From positions 1 through 6,074 of the forward strand of contig JAFNZJ010000115.1 of the NCBI GenBank assembly GCA_017382915.1: a stretch of DNA of 6,074 nt, in the 5' to 3' direction. This document shows positions 1 through 5,953 of the stretch, one piece after another. The position numbers and the translations under genes are program-made. The notes under the pieces are model-generated. The model ran no database searches and had not been told where the DNA came from. It saw nothing but the letters and a program-made list of their open reading frames with translations. Source of the DNA: Clostridia bacterium. GTDB taxonomy: Bacteria > Bacillota > Clostridia > Oscillospirales > Acutalibacteraceae. Position 1 is the first letter of the stretch. Each line of letters opens with the position of its first letter.

Positions 1-1704
1 ACTGCTGCTAAATCGCTTAAAATCGCAGAGGAAATACAGGATTTTACCGAACAAAAAAAGCAGTATATTTCACAGCTTGCCGCATTAGAAACCGAACTGG
101 AGCGGCTTAAAAGCTGGGGCGAGGTTGACCCCGAAAAAATCACCGAGTTAACCCAAAAGGGTGTTGAGGTTTTACTTTATGATATCCCCAAACAGCAGTA
201 TAGCGCGCTGGGGGATGCGGTAAAAACCGTAAGGCTTGGCGGTACCAAGGCATCGGTTAAATGTTTAGTATTAAAAACAGGTGCTGATGGTGAAGAAGAA
301 ATTATTTCTTCCCTTAAGCCGTATCTCTTTGTACTGCCTGAAATTTCTTCAAATGAAGTTCAGCAAAGTATTGAGAAACTAAAGAAAAACCTTGCCGACA
401 TTGACGAAAAACTTATTTCCTATTCCTGCTATACCGACAGTATGAAAAATGCGGTAAAGCAGCTTGAAAAAGAAATACAGTTTGAAATTTATGCCACGGG
501 TATGACCGATGAAAGCCTTTCAGAAAATCCTGAAAGCCGACTGTCGGTAGCCCATTTTGTAGGCTATGTTGAGGCCGAAAATATAGAAAAAATTAAAAAG
601 GCGGCTAAAAGTAATAAGTGGGGCATCGTAGTGGAGGACCCCACCGAGGAGGATAATGTCCCCACCAAACTTAAAAATAATAAGTTTATAAGCTTGGTTT
701 ACCCCCTTACCGACTTTTTAGGTACCGTACCCGGTTATTTTGAGTATGATATTTCGGCTTGGTTTTTATTTTTCATACTAATATTCTTTGGCATTATTTT
801 TGGTGATGGTGGTTATGGTCTTATTATTTCGGCCGTTGCCGCAGTCCCAATCATAAAGTCGCTTATATCTAAAAAACCTATCGCCCCCGCATTTTTACTG
901 TTTGGACTTTTTGGTCTGTCAACCGTGCTGTGGGGCACCCTTACCTGTACCTGGTTTGGTCTTTCGGCCGAACTGGTACCCGCCTGGCTCAGGTCCCTTT
1001 CAATACCGGTAATTTCAAATGTCTATGCCGATAAACTCTGGACCCTGCCTTGGACGGCCGAGGGGGTAGGTCTTACCACTTCACAAAACCTGCAGATATT
1101 CTGCTTTACGCTTGCCCTTGTTCAGCTTTCGGTAGCCCACATTAAGGGCGCGGTGCGTAACAGAAAATCACTTAAAATGCTGGGCGATGTAGGCTCCATT
1201 TTACAGCTGATAGGCATTTATTACTTGGTGCTTAGTCTGGTGGTTAACCCTGAAGTGTTCAGCTTTGGCTTGGTGGTGGGCGGCATACCGGTAGGTACCG
1301 TTGCCATTGCGCTTATAGCGGTTGGCTTTATTACCACCTTTATCTTTGCCAATTATGAAGGCAGTATTATTAAGGCAATTCTTTCAAGCCTTGCCAATAT
1401 AGTATCTGTTTTACTTGGCGTAGTAAATGTATTTTCTGATATAGTTTCATATATCCGCCTATGGGCGGTAGGTCTGGCAGGTGCGGCAATATCCGCAACT
1501 GTAAATGAGCTTGCAGGCCCGCTGCTTGGCAACTTTATGTTTATGGTGTTTGCTATAATTTTATTGGTGTTTGGTCACGGACTTAATATGATACTTAATG
1601 TATTGTCGGTTATAGTTCACGGTATCAGACTTAACACCTTGGAATTTTCTTCGCACCTTGATATGTCGTGGAGCGGACACAAATTTAAACCCTTTGAAGA
1701 ATAA
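1..1704 (+). CDS. ntpI: V-type ATP synthase subunit I (subunit a family), 5' end missing
   Basis: Membrane stator subunit of a bacterial V-type (A/V) ATPase. It forms the ion half-channels next to the K ring and links the membrane sector to the peripheral stalks. The frame is open from the first base, so the gene starts outside the window; 567 residues are visible and roughly 60-100 are probably missing, judging by the usual family length of about 650. Visible residues 1-250 are hydrophilic with two charged helical stretches (about 8-40 and 118-140), matching the cytoplasmic coiled-coil arm. From about residue 254 on there are seven or eight hydrophobic segments. The family motif FGDGGYG is at 267-273. 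The segment SYIRLWAVGLA carries Arg486, equivalent to the essential channel arginine (yeast Vph1p Arg735), and HGIRL near the C-terminus carries a second conserved arginine, Arg543. The K gene follows after 22 bases. An internal ATG at 442 exists, but the homologous frame continues upstream of it, so it is not the start. Family assignment is secure. Confidence 0.95.
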   Translation, partial: TAAKSLKIAEEIQDFTEQKKQYISQLAALETELERLKSWGEVDPEKITELTQKGVEVLLYDIPKQQYSALGDAVKTVRLGGTKASVKCLVLKTGADGEEEIISSLKPYLFVLPEISSNEVQQSIEKLKKNLADIDEKLISYSCYTDSMKNAVKQLEKEIQFEIYATGMTDESLSENPESRLSVAHFVGYVEAENIEKIKKAAKSNKWGIVVEDPTEEDNVPTKLKNNKFISLVYPLTDFLGTVPGYFEYDISAWFLFFILIFFGIIFGDGGYGLIISAVAAVPIIKSLISKKPIAPAFLLFGLFGLSTVLWGTLTCTWFGLSAELVPAWLRSLSIPVISNVYADKLWTLPWTAEGVGLTTSQNLQIFCFTLALVQLSVAHIKGAVRNRKSLKMLGDVGSILQLIGIYYLVLSLVVNPEVFSFGLVVGGIPVGTVAIALIAVGFITTFIFANYEGSIIKAILSSLANIVSVLLGVVNVFSDIVSYIRLWAVGLAGAAISATVNELAGPLLGNFMFMVFAIILLVFGHGLNMILNVLSVIVHGIRLNTLEFSSHLDMSWSGHKFKPFEE

Positions 1705-1712
1705 ATTATTAT

Positions 1713-1720
1713 AAAGGAGA
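1713..1720 (+). promoter_or_regulatory. Ribosome binding site of subunit K gene
   Basis: AAAGGAGA lies 6 bases before the ATG at 1727, in the 22-base gap after the subunit I stop. It is a near-perfect Shine-Dalgarno sequence, fitting the need for many K copies per complex compared with one copy of subunit I. Confidence 0.85.
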
Positions 1721-1726
1721 ATAATT

Positions 1727-2152
1727 ATGAATTTAGGATTATTAGGTACAGCACTGGCAATGGGTATTGCCGCAATTGGCTCTTGTATTGGTATAGGTGC
1801 CGCAGGTCAGGCAGCTATTGGCGCTTGGAAAAAATGTTATATGAGCAATAAAGCCGCACCCTTTATTCTTACCGTTTTTGCAGGTGCGCCCCTTACACAG
1901 ACCATCTACGGCTTCCTTTTAATGCAGCAGATGAAGGCATCCACCGCCGACCCCACCTTCCTTTTTGGTATTGGTGTTGCTTCCGGTCTGGTTATGGCGG
2001 TTTCGGCTGTTTTTCAGGGCAAGGCAGGTGCCGCAGGTGCCGACGCATTGGCTGAAACAGGCAAAGGCTTTTCACAGTACATTACCGTTGTAGGTCTTTG
2101 TGAAACGGTTGCACTTTTTGCACTTGTTTTCAGTATGGTTGCTTTGGGTTAA
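1727..2152 (+). CDS. ntpK: V-type ATP synthase subunit K (proteolipid rotor ring, 4 TM)
   Basis: Rotor-ring proteolipid of the V-type ATPase, 141 residues, made of two fused hairpins with four membrane helices (about 3-33, 45-68, 77-100, 117-140). Glycine/alanine-rich packing faces are visible in helices 1 and 3. The ion-carrying carboxylate is Glu126 in helix 4 (LCETVALF); helix 2 has no acid, as usual for 4-TM V-type proteolipids. Residues matching the E. hirae NtpK sodium ligands are present: Thr57-Gln58 in helix 2 (APLTQTIYGF), Gln97 in helix 3 (FQGKAGAAG) and Glu126, with 29 residues between Gln97 and Glu126 as in NtpK (110 to 139). Sodium coupling is an inference from these. The protein is somewhat shorter than NtpK (156 residues), mainly in the stretch between helices 2 and 3. 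It is cotranscribed with subunit I and is the last gene before a terminator. The start is fixed by the strong ribosome binding site. Confidence 0.96.
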   Translation: MNLGLLGTALAMGIAAIGSCIGIGAAGQAAIGAWKKCYMSNKAAPFILTVFAGAPLTQTIYGFLLMQQMKASTADPTFLFGIGVASGLVMAVSAVFQGKAGAAGADALAETGKGFSQYITVVGLCETVALFALVFSMVALG

Positions 2153-2172
2153 TAAACTTAATATCAACATTA

Positions 2173-2204
2173 AAAGGCGGCAAGGAATTATCCTTGCCGC
2201 CTTT
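2173..2204. terminator. Shared bidirectional terminator between convergent genes
   Basis: A perfect 14-bp inverted repeat (2173-2186 with 2191-2204, core AGGCGGCAAGGA) surrounds a 4-base ATTA loop. It lies in the 64-base gap between the K gene and the convergent PHP gene. The top strand continues with an AT-rich stretch that is T-rich only from 2211 on; the bottom strand reads TTTTAATG directly after the stem. Neither side has a long uninterrupted T run, but stem strength and position make it the terminator for both units. Confidence 0.85.
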
Positions 2205-2216
2205 AATTATTACATT

Positions 2217-2927
2217 TTATTTTTTTAGCGCCTTAATTATGGCTTCCGGTGTGTTTTCTTCGGTCTCAATAAAATTTTGCGCCTCATTTATATCGGTCAA
2301 ATAATGTGCGTCGGATGAAGATAAAATTTTACACCCTTTAAAGTAGGGGTGGGCGGCAGTAATGTCGCCTAAGTTTTTGGGGTCGTGCAGCTCGGCCAGC
2401 TTAAAGATGCTGTCGGGCGGCACAAAACCAAGGTTGGATATAAGCGAATTTGCATTTTTATCCACATGGGCAGGGTAGGCTACACCGCCAAGCGCCTCTA
2501 CCAAGCCAAAAACATTCTCAAAAGAAAGGTTAACTGCGTTTATAAGTAAATGCTGTCTTTCGCCTATAATATTATCCTGCTCATCCATAATATGTTGATG
2601 ACCAAATATGTCAGGGTTGTTGTCAATCTTCATAAGCCTTTCGGCAACATATTCTTCCCATTTGCTTGCGCTTTGCTCATCGGCAAAAAGGCAGACCATA
2701 TGCACCTCTTCATCGGTGGTAAGCTCCATACCGTATAAAACCGTAATGCCATACCTTTCTGCCGCCTTTTTAAGCGGGGCGCAGTTAAGGGTGGTGTTGT
2801 GGTCGGTAAGAGCTATTGCGTTAAGACCGTTAAGGTGCGCCATGCCCGCAATGTTGTTGGGGGTCATATCATCATCGCCACAGGGCGATAGGCATGAGTG
2901 CAGGTGAAAATCGTAATAAATCTTCAT
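2217..2927 (-). CDS. PHP-domain metal-dependent phosphoesterase-like protein
   Basis: 236-residue cytoplasmic protein of the PHP (polymerase and histidinol phosphatase) superfamily, whose members use two or three metal ions to hydrolyse phosphoesters. Visible motifs are HLH at 8-10, an acidic CGDDD segment at 16-20, TDH at 41-43, Glu68 (GMELT), His76, His154 (YPAHVD) and SSDAH at 204-208 (Asp206, His208), so the metal-binding set looks complete. The opening HLHSCLSPCGDDDMTPNN is characteristic of a stand-alone PHP subfamily common in Clostridia; its substrate is not known to me. The ATG at 2927 is preferred over a TTG 12 codons upstream because the domain begins at once (MKIYYDFHLH) and the upstream codons would overlap the preceding gene. 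It starts 1 base after the stop of the DRTGG gene, with only a weak AAGG site inside that gene's end, so translation is probably coupled. Confidence 0.88.
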   Translation of the reverse strand: MKIYYDFHLHSCLSPCGDDDMTPNNIAGMAHLNGLNAIALTDHNTTLNCAPLKKAAERYGITVLYGMELTTDEEVHMVCLFADEQSASKWEEYVAERLMKIDNNPDIFGHQHIMDEQDNIIGERQHLLINAVNLSFENVFGLVEALGGVAYPAHVDKNANSLISNLGFVPPDSIFKLAELHDPKNLGDITAAHPYFKGCKILSSSDAHYLTDINEAQNFIETEENTPEAIIKALKK

Positions 2928-2928
2928 T

Positions 2929-3252
2929 TTACAGCGCCTTTTGAATTTTAAGGGCGGTGTCAAAAATCGGCTCGCTTGAAAGCAAAATGTTTATTCCGTT
3001 TTCCTCGGCCTTTTTAAGGGCGTTTTCATCCGGCTTTACGCCGTCGGCCAAAATTATTGCACCAACTTCAGTAAGACTTGCCACCGCAACCGAGTTGATG
3101 TTGCCCATTACGGTAACCCAGGCGGCACCGGCGGGCGCCTTGCCCATAACAATGCTAAGTAAATCACAGCAGTAAACACCGCTTATTTCATTATCACCGC
3201 TTGGCATTACACCTTCGGTAAGTTTTAAATTTAAAAGTTCTTTTGCCTTCAT
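2929..3252 (-). CDS. DRTGG-domain protein
   Basis: 107-residue cytoplasmic protein consisting of a single DRTGG domain, the small alpha/beta domain also found in some phosphotransacetylases and related CBS-domain proteins. Its function is unknown; a ligand-binding or regulatory role is often assumed. Recognition rests on the overall pattern: MKAKELLNLKL start, then DNEISGVYCCDLLS (20-33) where the DRTGG-like motif falls, a WVTVMGNINSVAVASL strand-helix (45-60), GAIILADGVKPDE (64-76) and the C-terminal AEENGINILLSSEPIF (82-97). The naming motif is degenerate here (NEISG). The ATG at 3252 is chosen over an upstream TTG at 3303 because a good ribosome binding site precedes it and the TTG falls in the promoter's -35 box. 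It is the first gene of an operon with the PHP gene. In other Clostridia similar genes occur near [FeFe]-hydrogenase and anti-sigma-like kinase genes; none are visible here. Confidence 0.8.
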   Translation of the reverse strand: MKAKELLNLKLTEGVMPSGDNEISGVYCCDLLSIVMGKAPAGAAWVTVMGNINSVAVASLTEVGAIILADGVKPDENALKKAEENGINILLSSEPIFDTALKIQKAL

Positions 3253-3260
3253 AAAAACAC

Positions 3261-3267
3261 ATCCTTT
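3261..3267 (-). promoter_or_regulatory. Ribosome binding site of DRTGG gene
   Basis: On the bottom strand AAAGGAT lies 8 bases before the ATG at 3252. It decides the start in favour of 3252 over the upstream TTG at 3303. It sits about where the transcript should begin, giving a very short leader. Confidence 0.75.
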
Positions 3268-3273
3268 ATACCT

Positions 3274-3303
3274 ATTATACAGTTTTTTTATAGCGTTTGT
3301 CAA
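3274..3303 (-). promoter_or_regulatory. Promoter of the DRTGG-PHP operon
   Basis: The bottom strand has a perfect TTGACA (3303-3298), an 18-base spacer and a perfect TATAAT (3279-3274). Predicted transcription start is near 3267, about 15 bases before the ATG. This is a consensus housekeeping sigma-factor promoter, suggesting substantial basal expression. No separate operator is obvious. Confidence 0.8.
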
Positions 3304-3362
3304 TTATCCCTGCCGTAATGCCGTTTTGCTTTAAAAAAATCTTCATTTTTCAAAAATAATAC

Positions 3363-3391
3363 AAGACATTTTATACCTTTTGTGGTATAAT
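3363..3391 (+). promoter_or_regulatory. Extended -10 promoter of the GH2 glycosidase gene
   Basis: AAGACA (3363-3368, four of six matches to TTGACA), a 17-base spacer and TATAAT (3386-3391) preceded by TG at 3383-3384 form an extended -10 promoter. Predicted start is near 3398, giving a leader of about 25 bases. An inverted repeat covers the spacer and the -10 box. The promoter diverges from the DRTGG promoter, with about 60 bases between the two -35 boxes. Confidence 0.78.
3371..3390. repeat. Inverted repeat overlapping the -10 box, candidate operator
   Basis: TTATACC (3371-3377) and GGTATAA (3384-3390) are perfect 7-bp arms separated by 6 bases. The right arm contains most of the -10 hexamer, so a dimeric repressor bound here would block RNA polymerase. 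It lacks the central CG typical of LacI-family operators. Part of the symmetry could arise simply because TATAAT-like sequence is AT-rich; a regulatory role is a guess. Confidence 0.4.
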
Positions 3392-3406
3392 GAAAAAAAC
3401 CATTTT

Positions 3407-3412
3407 AAGGAG
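3407..3412 (+). promoter_or_regulatory. Ribosome binding site of GH2 glycosidase gene
   Basis: AAGGAG lies 10 bases before the ATG at 3423. This fixes the start there; the in-frame ATG at 3390 overlaps the -10 box and would not be in the transcript. Confidence 0.82.
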
Positions 3413-3422
3413 ATGTATTTTT

Positions 3423-5747
3423 ATGACTCTTAACGGCAGTTGGACACTTTATTACAGTCCCCAAGACAGTGTTAAGGTTGACGACGTTTTACAGCTTGAA
3501 AAAAGCGGGATACCTAGTGTGCCCGCCACAGTACCCGGCAATGTTGAGCTTGATTTGTCGGCGGCAGGCATTTTGCCAAAGGACCTTTTTAAAGGTATGA
3601 ACATAATGCAGGCCGAACAGTTTGAAAAACATGAGTGGTGGTATGAAAAAAAGTTTTTAGCACCCGATGCCCCCGATGATGACCATAAGGTTACACTGCA
3701 TTTTGGTGCGGTTGACTGTATTGCCACCTATTATTTAAACGGTGAAGAAATCGGCAGCAGCGATAATATGTTTATCTCCTACGATTTTGATGTCACCGAA
3801 AAAATTAAATATAACGCAGAAAATATAATTCATGTTCATATTAAATCGGCAATGCTTAAGGGCGCCGAGTATGAGCTTGACCTCGACCAGCTTTCTCTTA
3901 TGCTTCACCGCACATCAACAGCCCTTAATGTTCGCAAAGCGCCCCATATGTACGGCTGGGATATTATGCCTCGCGCTATCAGTGCAGGTCTTTGGCGCGA
4001 TGTAGAGCTAAGGTATGAAAAGAAGTATGATTTTAAAACACTCTCCTTCAGAATCAATTATTTAAGCGGCCCTCACGCAATAGTTAGTATGTTCTTTAAT
4101 TCTACCATGAAGCGTGAGCATATGTTTAAATACCTTGATGTTAGAATTACGGGTAAATGTGGCGATGATGAATTCACCTACATCACCAAAGGCCCAAAGG
4201 AAATGGAAAAAATCAACACCAACTGTGGCGTTTTTGTCTTTACCATACCTAACATTAAGTTATGGTGGCCCAAGCATTATGGTCAGCCAAATATGTATGA
4301 CCTTACGGTTGAGTTTTTAACCCTTGACGGCGAAGTTGTGCTTTCAAAAACCGTTCGCCGCGGATTTAGAACGGTGGAGCTACGCCGCAGCGATGTCGTT
4401 GAAGAAGGCGGCGCATTTGAATTTGTGGTAAATGGTCAGCGCATAATGGCAACAGGCTCTAACTGGGTGCCTATGGATGTTTACCACAGCCGTGATAAAG
4501 CCCGCTATAAAAAAGCGCTGGATATGGCCGATGATTTAGGCTGTAATATTCTGCGTTGCTGGGGCGGCAATGTTTATGAAGACCATGAGTTTTTTGATTA
4601 CTGTGACGACCACGGCATTATGATTTGGCAAGACTTTGCAATGGCCTGCCACTATTATCCCCAAAATGAACCCTTTATGAAGCAACTTGAAAAAGAGGCT
4701 GAGTGGGTTGTAAAAGAACTGCGCGACCACCCATCACTGGTGCTTTGGTCGGGCGATAATGAAATTGACGGCGGCATAGCGGCGCGCGGTCTTAGCCCCG
4801 AAATTAACCGCCTTACCCGTGAGGTACTGCCCCGCGTTGTCCAAAGGCAGGACCCCTTCCGCCCCTACATAGCATCATCCCCCTACATTTCACCCCGAAT
4901 GTTTGCCACCGGCAACACTAACCAGGGTAGCCCCTTCTATGCTGAGGACCACCTTTGGGGACCAAGAGATTACTTTAAAAGTGATTTTTATAAAAACTCC
5001 AATGCCTACTTTGTAAGTGAGGTTGGCTATCACGGTTGCCCATCTAAAAAGTCAATAGAAAAATTTATTGACAAAGACTATGTTTGGCCATACCAAAATA
5101 ATAAGCAGTGGAATCTTCACTCCAGCGACCAAAGACCCGATAACGCCTACGACGGTCGTACAATGCTTATGCACAAACAGGTTCAGCAGCTTTTTGGTGA
5201 GGTGCCCGATAATTTAGATGACTATGCTTTGGCATCACAAATATCCCAGGCCGAGGCTAAAAAGTTCTTTATTGAAAATATGCGCGCCAGAATGGACCGT
5301 AACGGCGGCGTAATTTGGTGGAACCTTATTGACGGTTGGCCACAAATGTCAGACGCAATCGTAGACTATTATTATGAAAAGAAGTTAGCCTATGATTATG
5401 TTAAGCGTTCACAGCGCTCATTTATGATAATGCTTAAAGAAATGACCAACTGGAGACACTCGGTTGTTACCTGTAACAGCACAGGTGAAACCCTTAAGGG
5501 TCATGTAACCATTACCGATATGGATACAGGCAAGGTCCATATGGATAGGGACTTTGTATCCCCGCCTCACGCAAATGCATTCCTTGGTAATATGCCGCTT
5601 ATGTATAGCGATAAGGGTATGTTCTTAATCCAGTGGACTTTAGAAAACGGTGAAAAGCATTTTAACACCTACCTTTACGGTACACCCAAGTTTGATTTTA
5701 AAGCATATAAAGGTTGGCTTGAAAAATTAAGCAAAATCGAAGACTAA
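3423..5747 (+). CDS. Glycoside hydrolase family 2 protein, beta-mannosidase type
   Basis: 774-residue retaining exo-glycosidase of family GH2, most like beta-mannosidases, which remove terminal beta-D-mannose from mannooligosaccharides or glycans. Apparent domains are an N-terminal jelly-roll sugar-binding domain (about 1-165; VPGNVELDL at 37-45, FGAVDCIATYYLNGEEIG near 96-113), an immunoglobulin-like domain (about 190-310), a TIM barrel (about 320-600) and a C-terminal domain ending at 774. Barrel motifs are RCWGGNVYE (378-386), IWQDFAMAC (401-409), DHPSLVLWSGDNE (435-447) with Glu447 as acid/base, and FVSEVGYHGCPS with Glu533 as nucleophile. The 86-residue gap between the two glutamates suits the family, and IWWNLIDGWPQMSDAIVDYYY (from 631) matches the beta-mannosidase C-terminal barrel signature. 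There is no signal peptide or anchor, so it acts on imported sugars. It is monocistronic, with its own promoter and terminator. Other beta-mannoside-like or exo-glucosaminidase specificity cannot be excluded. Confidence 0.9.
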   Translation: MTLNGSWTLYYSPQDSVKVDDVLQLEKSGIPSVPATVPGNVELDLSAAGILPKDLFKGMNIMQAEQFEKHEWWYEKKFLAPDAPDDDHKVTLHFGAVDCIATYYLNGEEIGSSDNMFISYDFDVTEKIKYNAENIIHVHIKSAMLKGAEYELDLDQLSLMLHRTSTALNVRKAPHMYGWDIMPRAISAGLWRDVELRYEKKYDFKTLSFRINYLSGPHAIVSMFFNSTMKREHMFKYLDVRITGKCGDDEFTYITKGPKEMEKINTNCGVFVFTIPNIKLWWPKHYGQPNMYDLTVEFLTLDGEVVLSKTVRRGFRTVELRRSDVVEEGGAFEFVVNGQRIMATGSNWVPMDVYHSRDKARYKKALDMADDLGCNILRCWGGNVYEDHEFFDYCDDHGIMIWQDFAMACHYYPQNEPFMKQLEKEAEWVVKELRDHPSLVLWSGDNEIDGGIAARGLSPEINRLTREVLPRVVQRQDPFRPYIASSPYISPRMFATGNTNQGSPFYAEDHLWGPRDYFKSDFYKNSNAYFVSEVGYHGCPSKKSIEKFIDKDYVWPYQNNKQWNLHSSDQRPDNAYDGRTMLMHKQVQQLFGEVPDNLDDYALASQISQAEAKKFFIENMRARMDRNGGVIWWNLIDGWPQMSDAIVDYYYEKKLAYDYVKRSQRSFMIMLKEMTNWRHSVVTCNSTGETLKGHVTITDMDTGKVHMDRDFVSPPHANAFLGNMPLMYSDKGMFLIQWTLENGEKHFNTYLYGTPKFDFKAYKGWLEKLSKIED

Positions 5748-5760
5748 TATTCCTATATTT

Positions 5761-5793
5761 ATAGCGCTTTGGCTAGCCAAGGCGCTATTTTTA
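5761..5793 (+). terminator. Intrinsic terminator of GH2 gene
   Basis: A 12-bp stem (5761-5772 with 5777-5788, one G-T pair) and a CTAG loop are followed by a TTTTT run (5788-5792), 13 bases after the stop codon. This is a classical Rho-independent terminator and isolates the glycosidase unit from the rRNA promoter downstream. Confidence 0.9.
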
Positions 5794-5906
5794 TACCTAT
5801 ATATAATGTATATATTATGGGTTTTAGGCAATAACATATATTACCAAAAGACCCTTTTTAAGGCAAAATTACTTTTTAAATATGCATATTTTCACTGTTT
5901 TTGTGC
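5794..5906. other. AT-rich intergenic region without a gene
   Basis: No open frame, tRNA or recognisable regulatory RNA is seen here. The sequence is very AT-rich, with alternating TATATA runs (5799-5816) and a perfect 14-bp palindrome AAATATGCATATTT (5878-5891). An imperfect hairpin (5819-5828 with 5844-5854, one bulge and one mismatch) is followed by TTTTT at 5855-5859 and could be a weak backup terminator. Low melting stability upstream of an rRNA promoter is common. Confidence 0.5.
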
Positions 5907-5950
5907 AAAATGAAAAAAGGTGTAAAAAAACGCAAAAAAGTTAAAAAAAG
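5907..5950 (+). promoter_or_regulatory. Phased A-tracts upstream of rRNA promoter (UP-element-like, curved DNA)
   Basis: Runs of 6, 7, 6 and 7 adenines (5913-5918, 5924-5930, 5934-5939, 5943-5949), with a shorter run of 4 at 5907-5910, are centred about 11.5, 9.5 and 9.5 bases apart, close to the DNA helical repeat. They end 4 bases before the -35 box. The arrangement is expected to bend DNA and to offer AT-rich minor groove to the RNA polymerase alpha-subunit C-terminal domains, as in UP elements of strong rRNA promoters. Confidence 0.7.
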
Positions 5951-5953
5951 GTG

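Noticed and set aside
442..1704. Subunit I starting at the ATG at 442
   Set aside because: The same frame is open and homologous back to position 1, including the coiled-coil arm; 442 is an internal methionine with no good ribosome binding site.
2550..2907. Two rightward open frames of 62 and 99 codons opposite the PHP gene
   Set aside because: They lie entirely antisense to a well-supported gene, show no recognisable domain and have no convincing ribosome binding sites.
2957..3175. Rightward 72-codon frame opposite the DRTGG gene
   Set aside because: Antisense shadow of a conserved gene.
3304..3360. Riboswitch or leader RNA between the divergent genes
   Set aside because: The segment lies upstream of both promoters, so it is not transcribed from either one, and no stable structure is apparent.
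3452..3727. Leftward 91-codon frame in the glycosidase gene
   Set aside because: Antisense to the conserved N-terminal GH2 domain; cysteine- and serine-rich composition typical of a shadow frame.
4114..4730. Small frames of 68 (+) and 64 (-) codons inside the glycosidase gene
   Set aside because: They overlap conserved GH2 coding sequence in other frames and have no support of their own.
5802..5807. TATAAT as a promoter just after the glycosidase terminator
   Set aside because: It sits in a TATATA run right behind the terminator hairpin with no matching -35 box and no downstream gene before the rRNA promoter.
5794..5906. Possible CRISPR, attachment site or integron-like repeat in the AT-rich gap
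   Set aside because: No direct repeats with spacers, no tRNA end and no recombinase are present; symmetry is limited to short AT palindromes.
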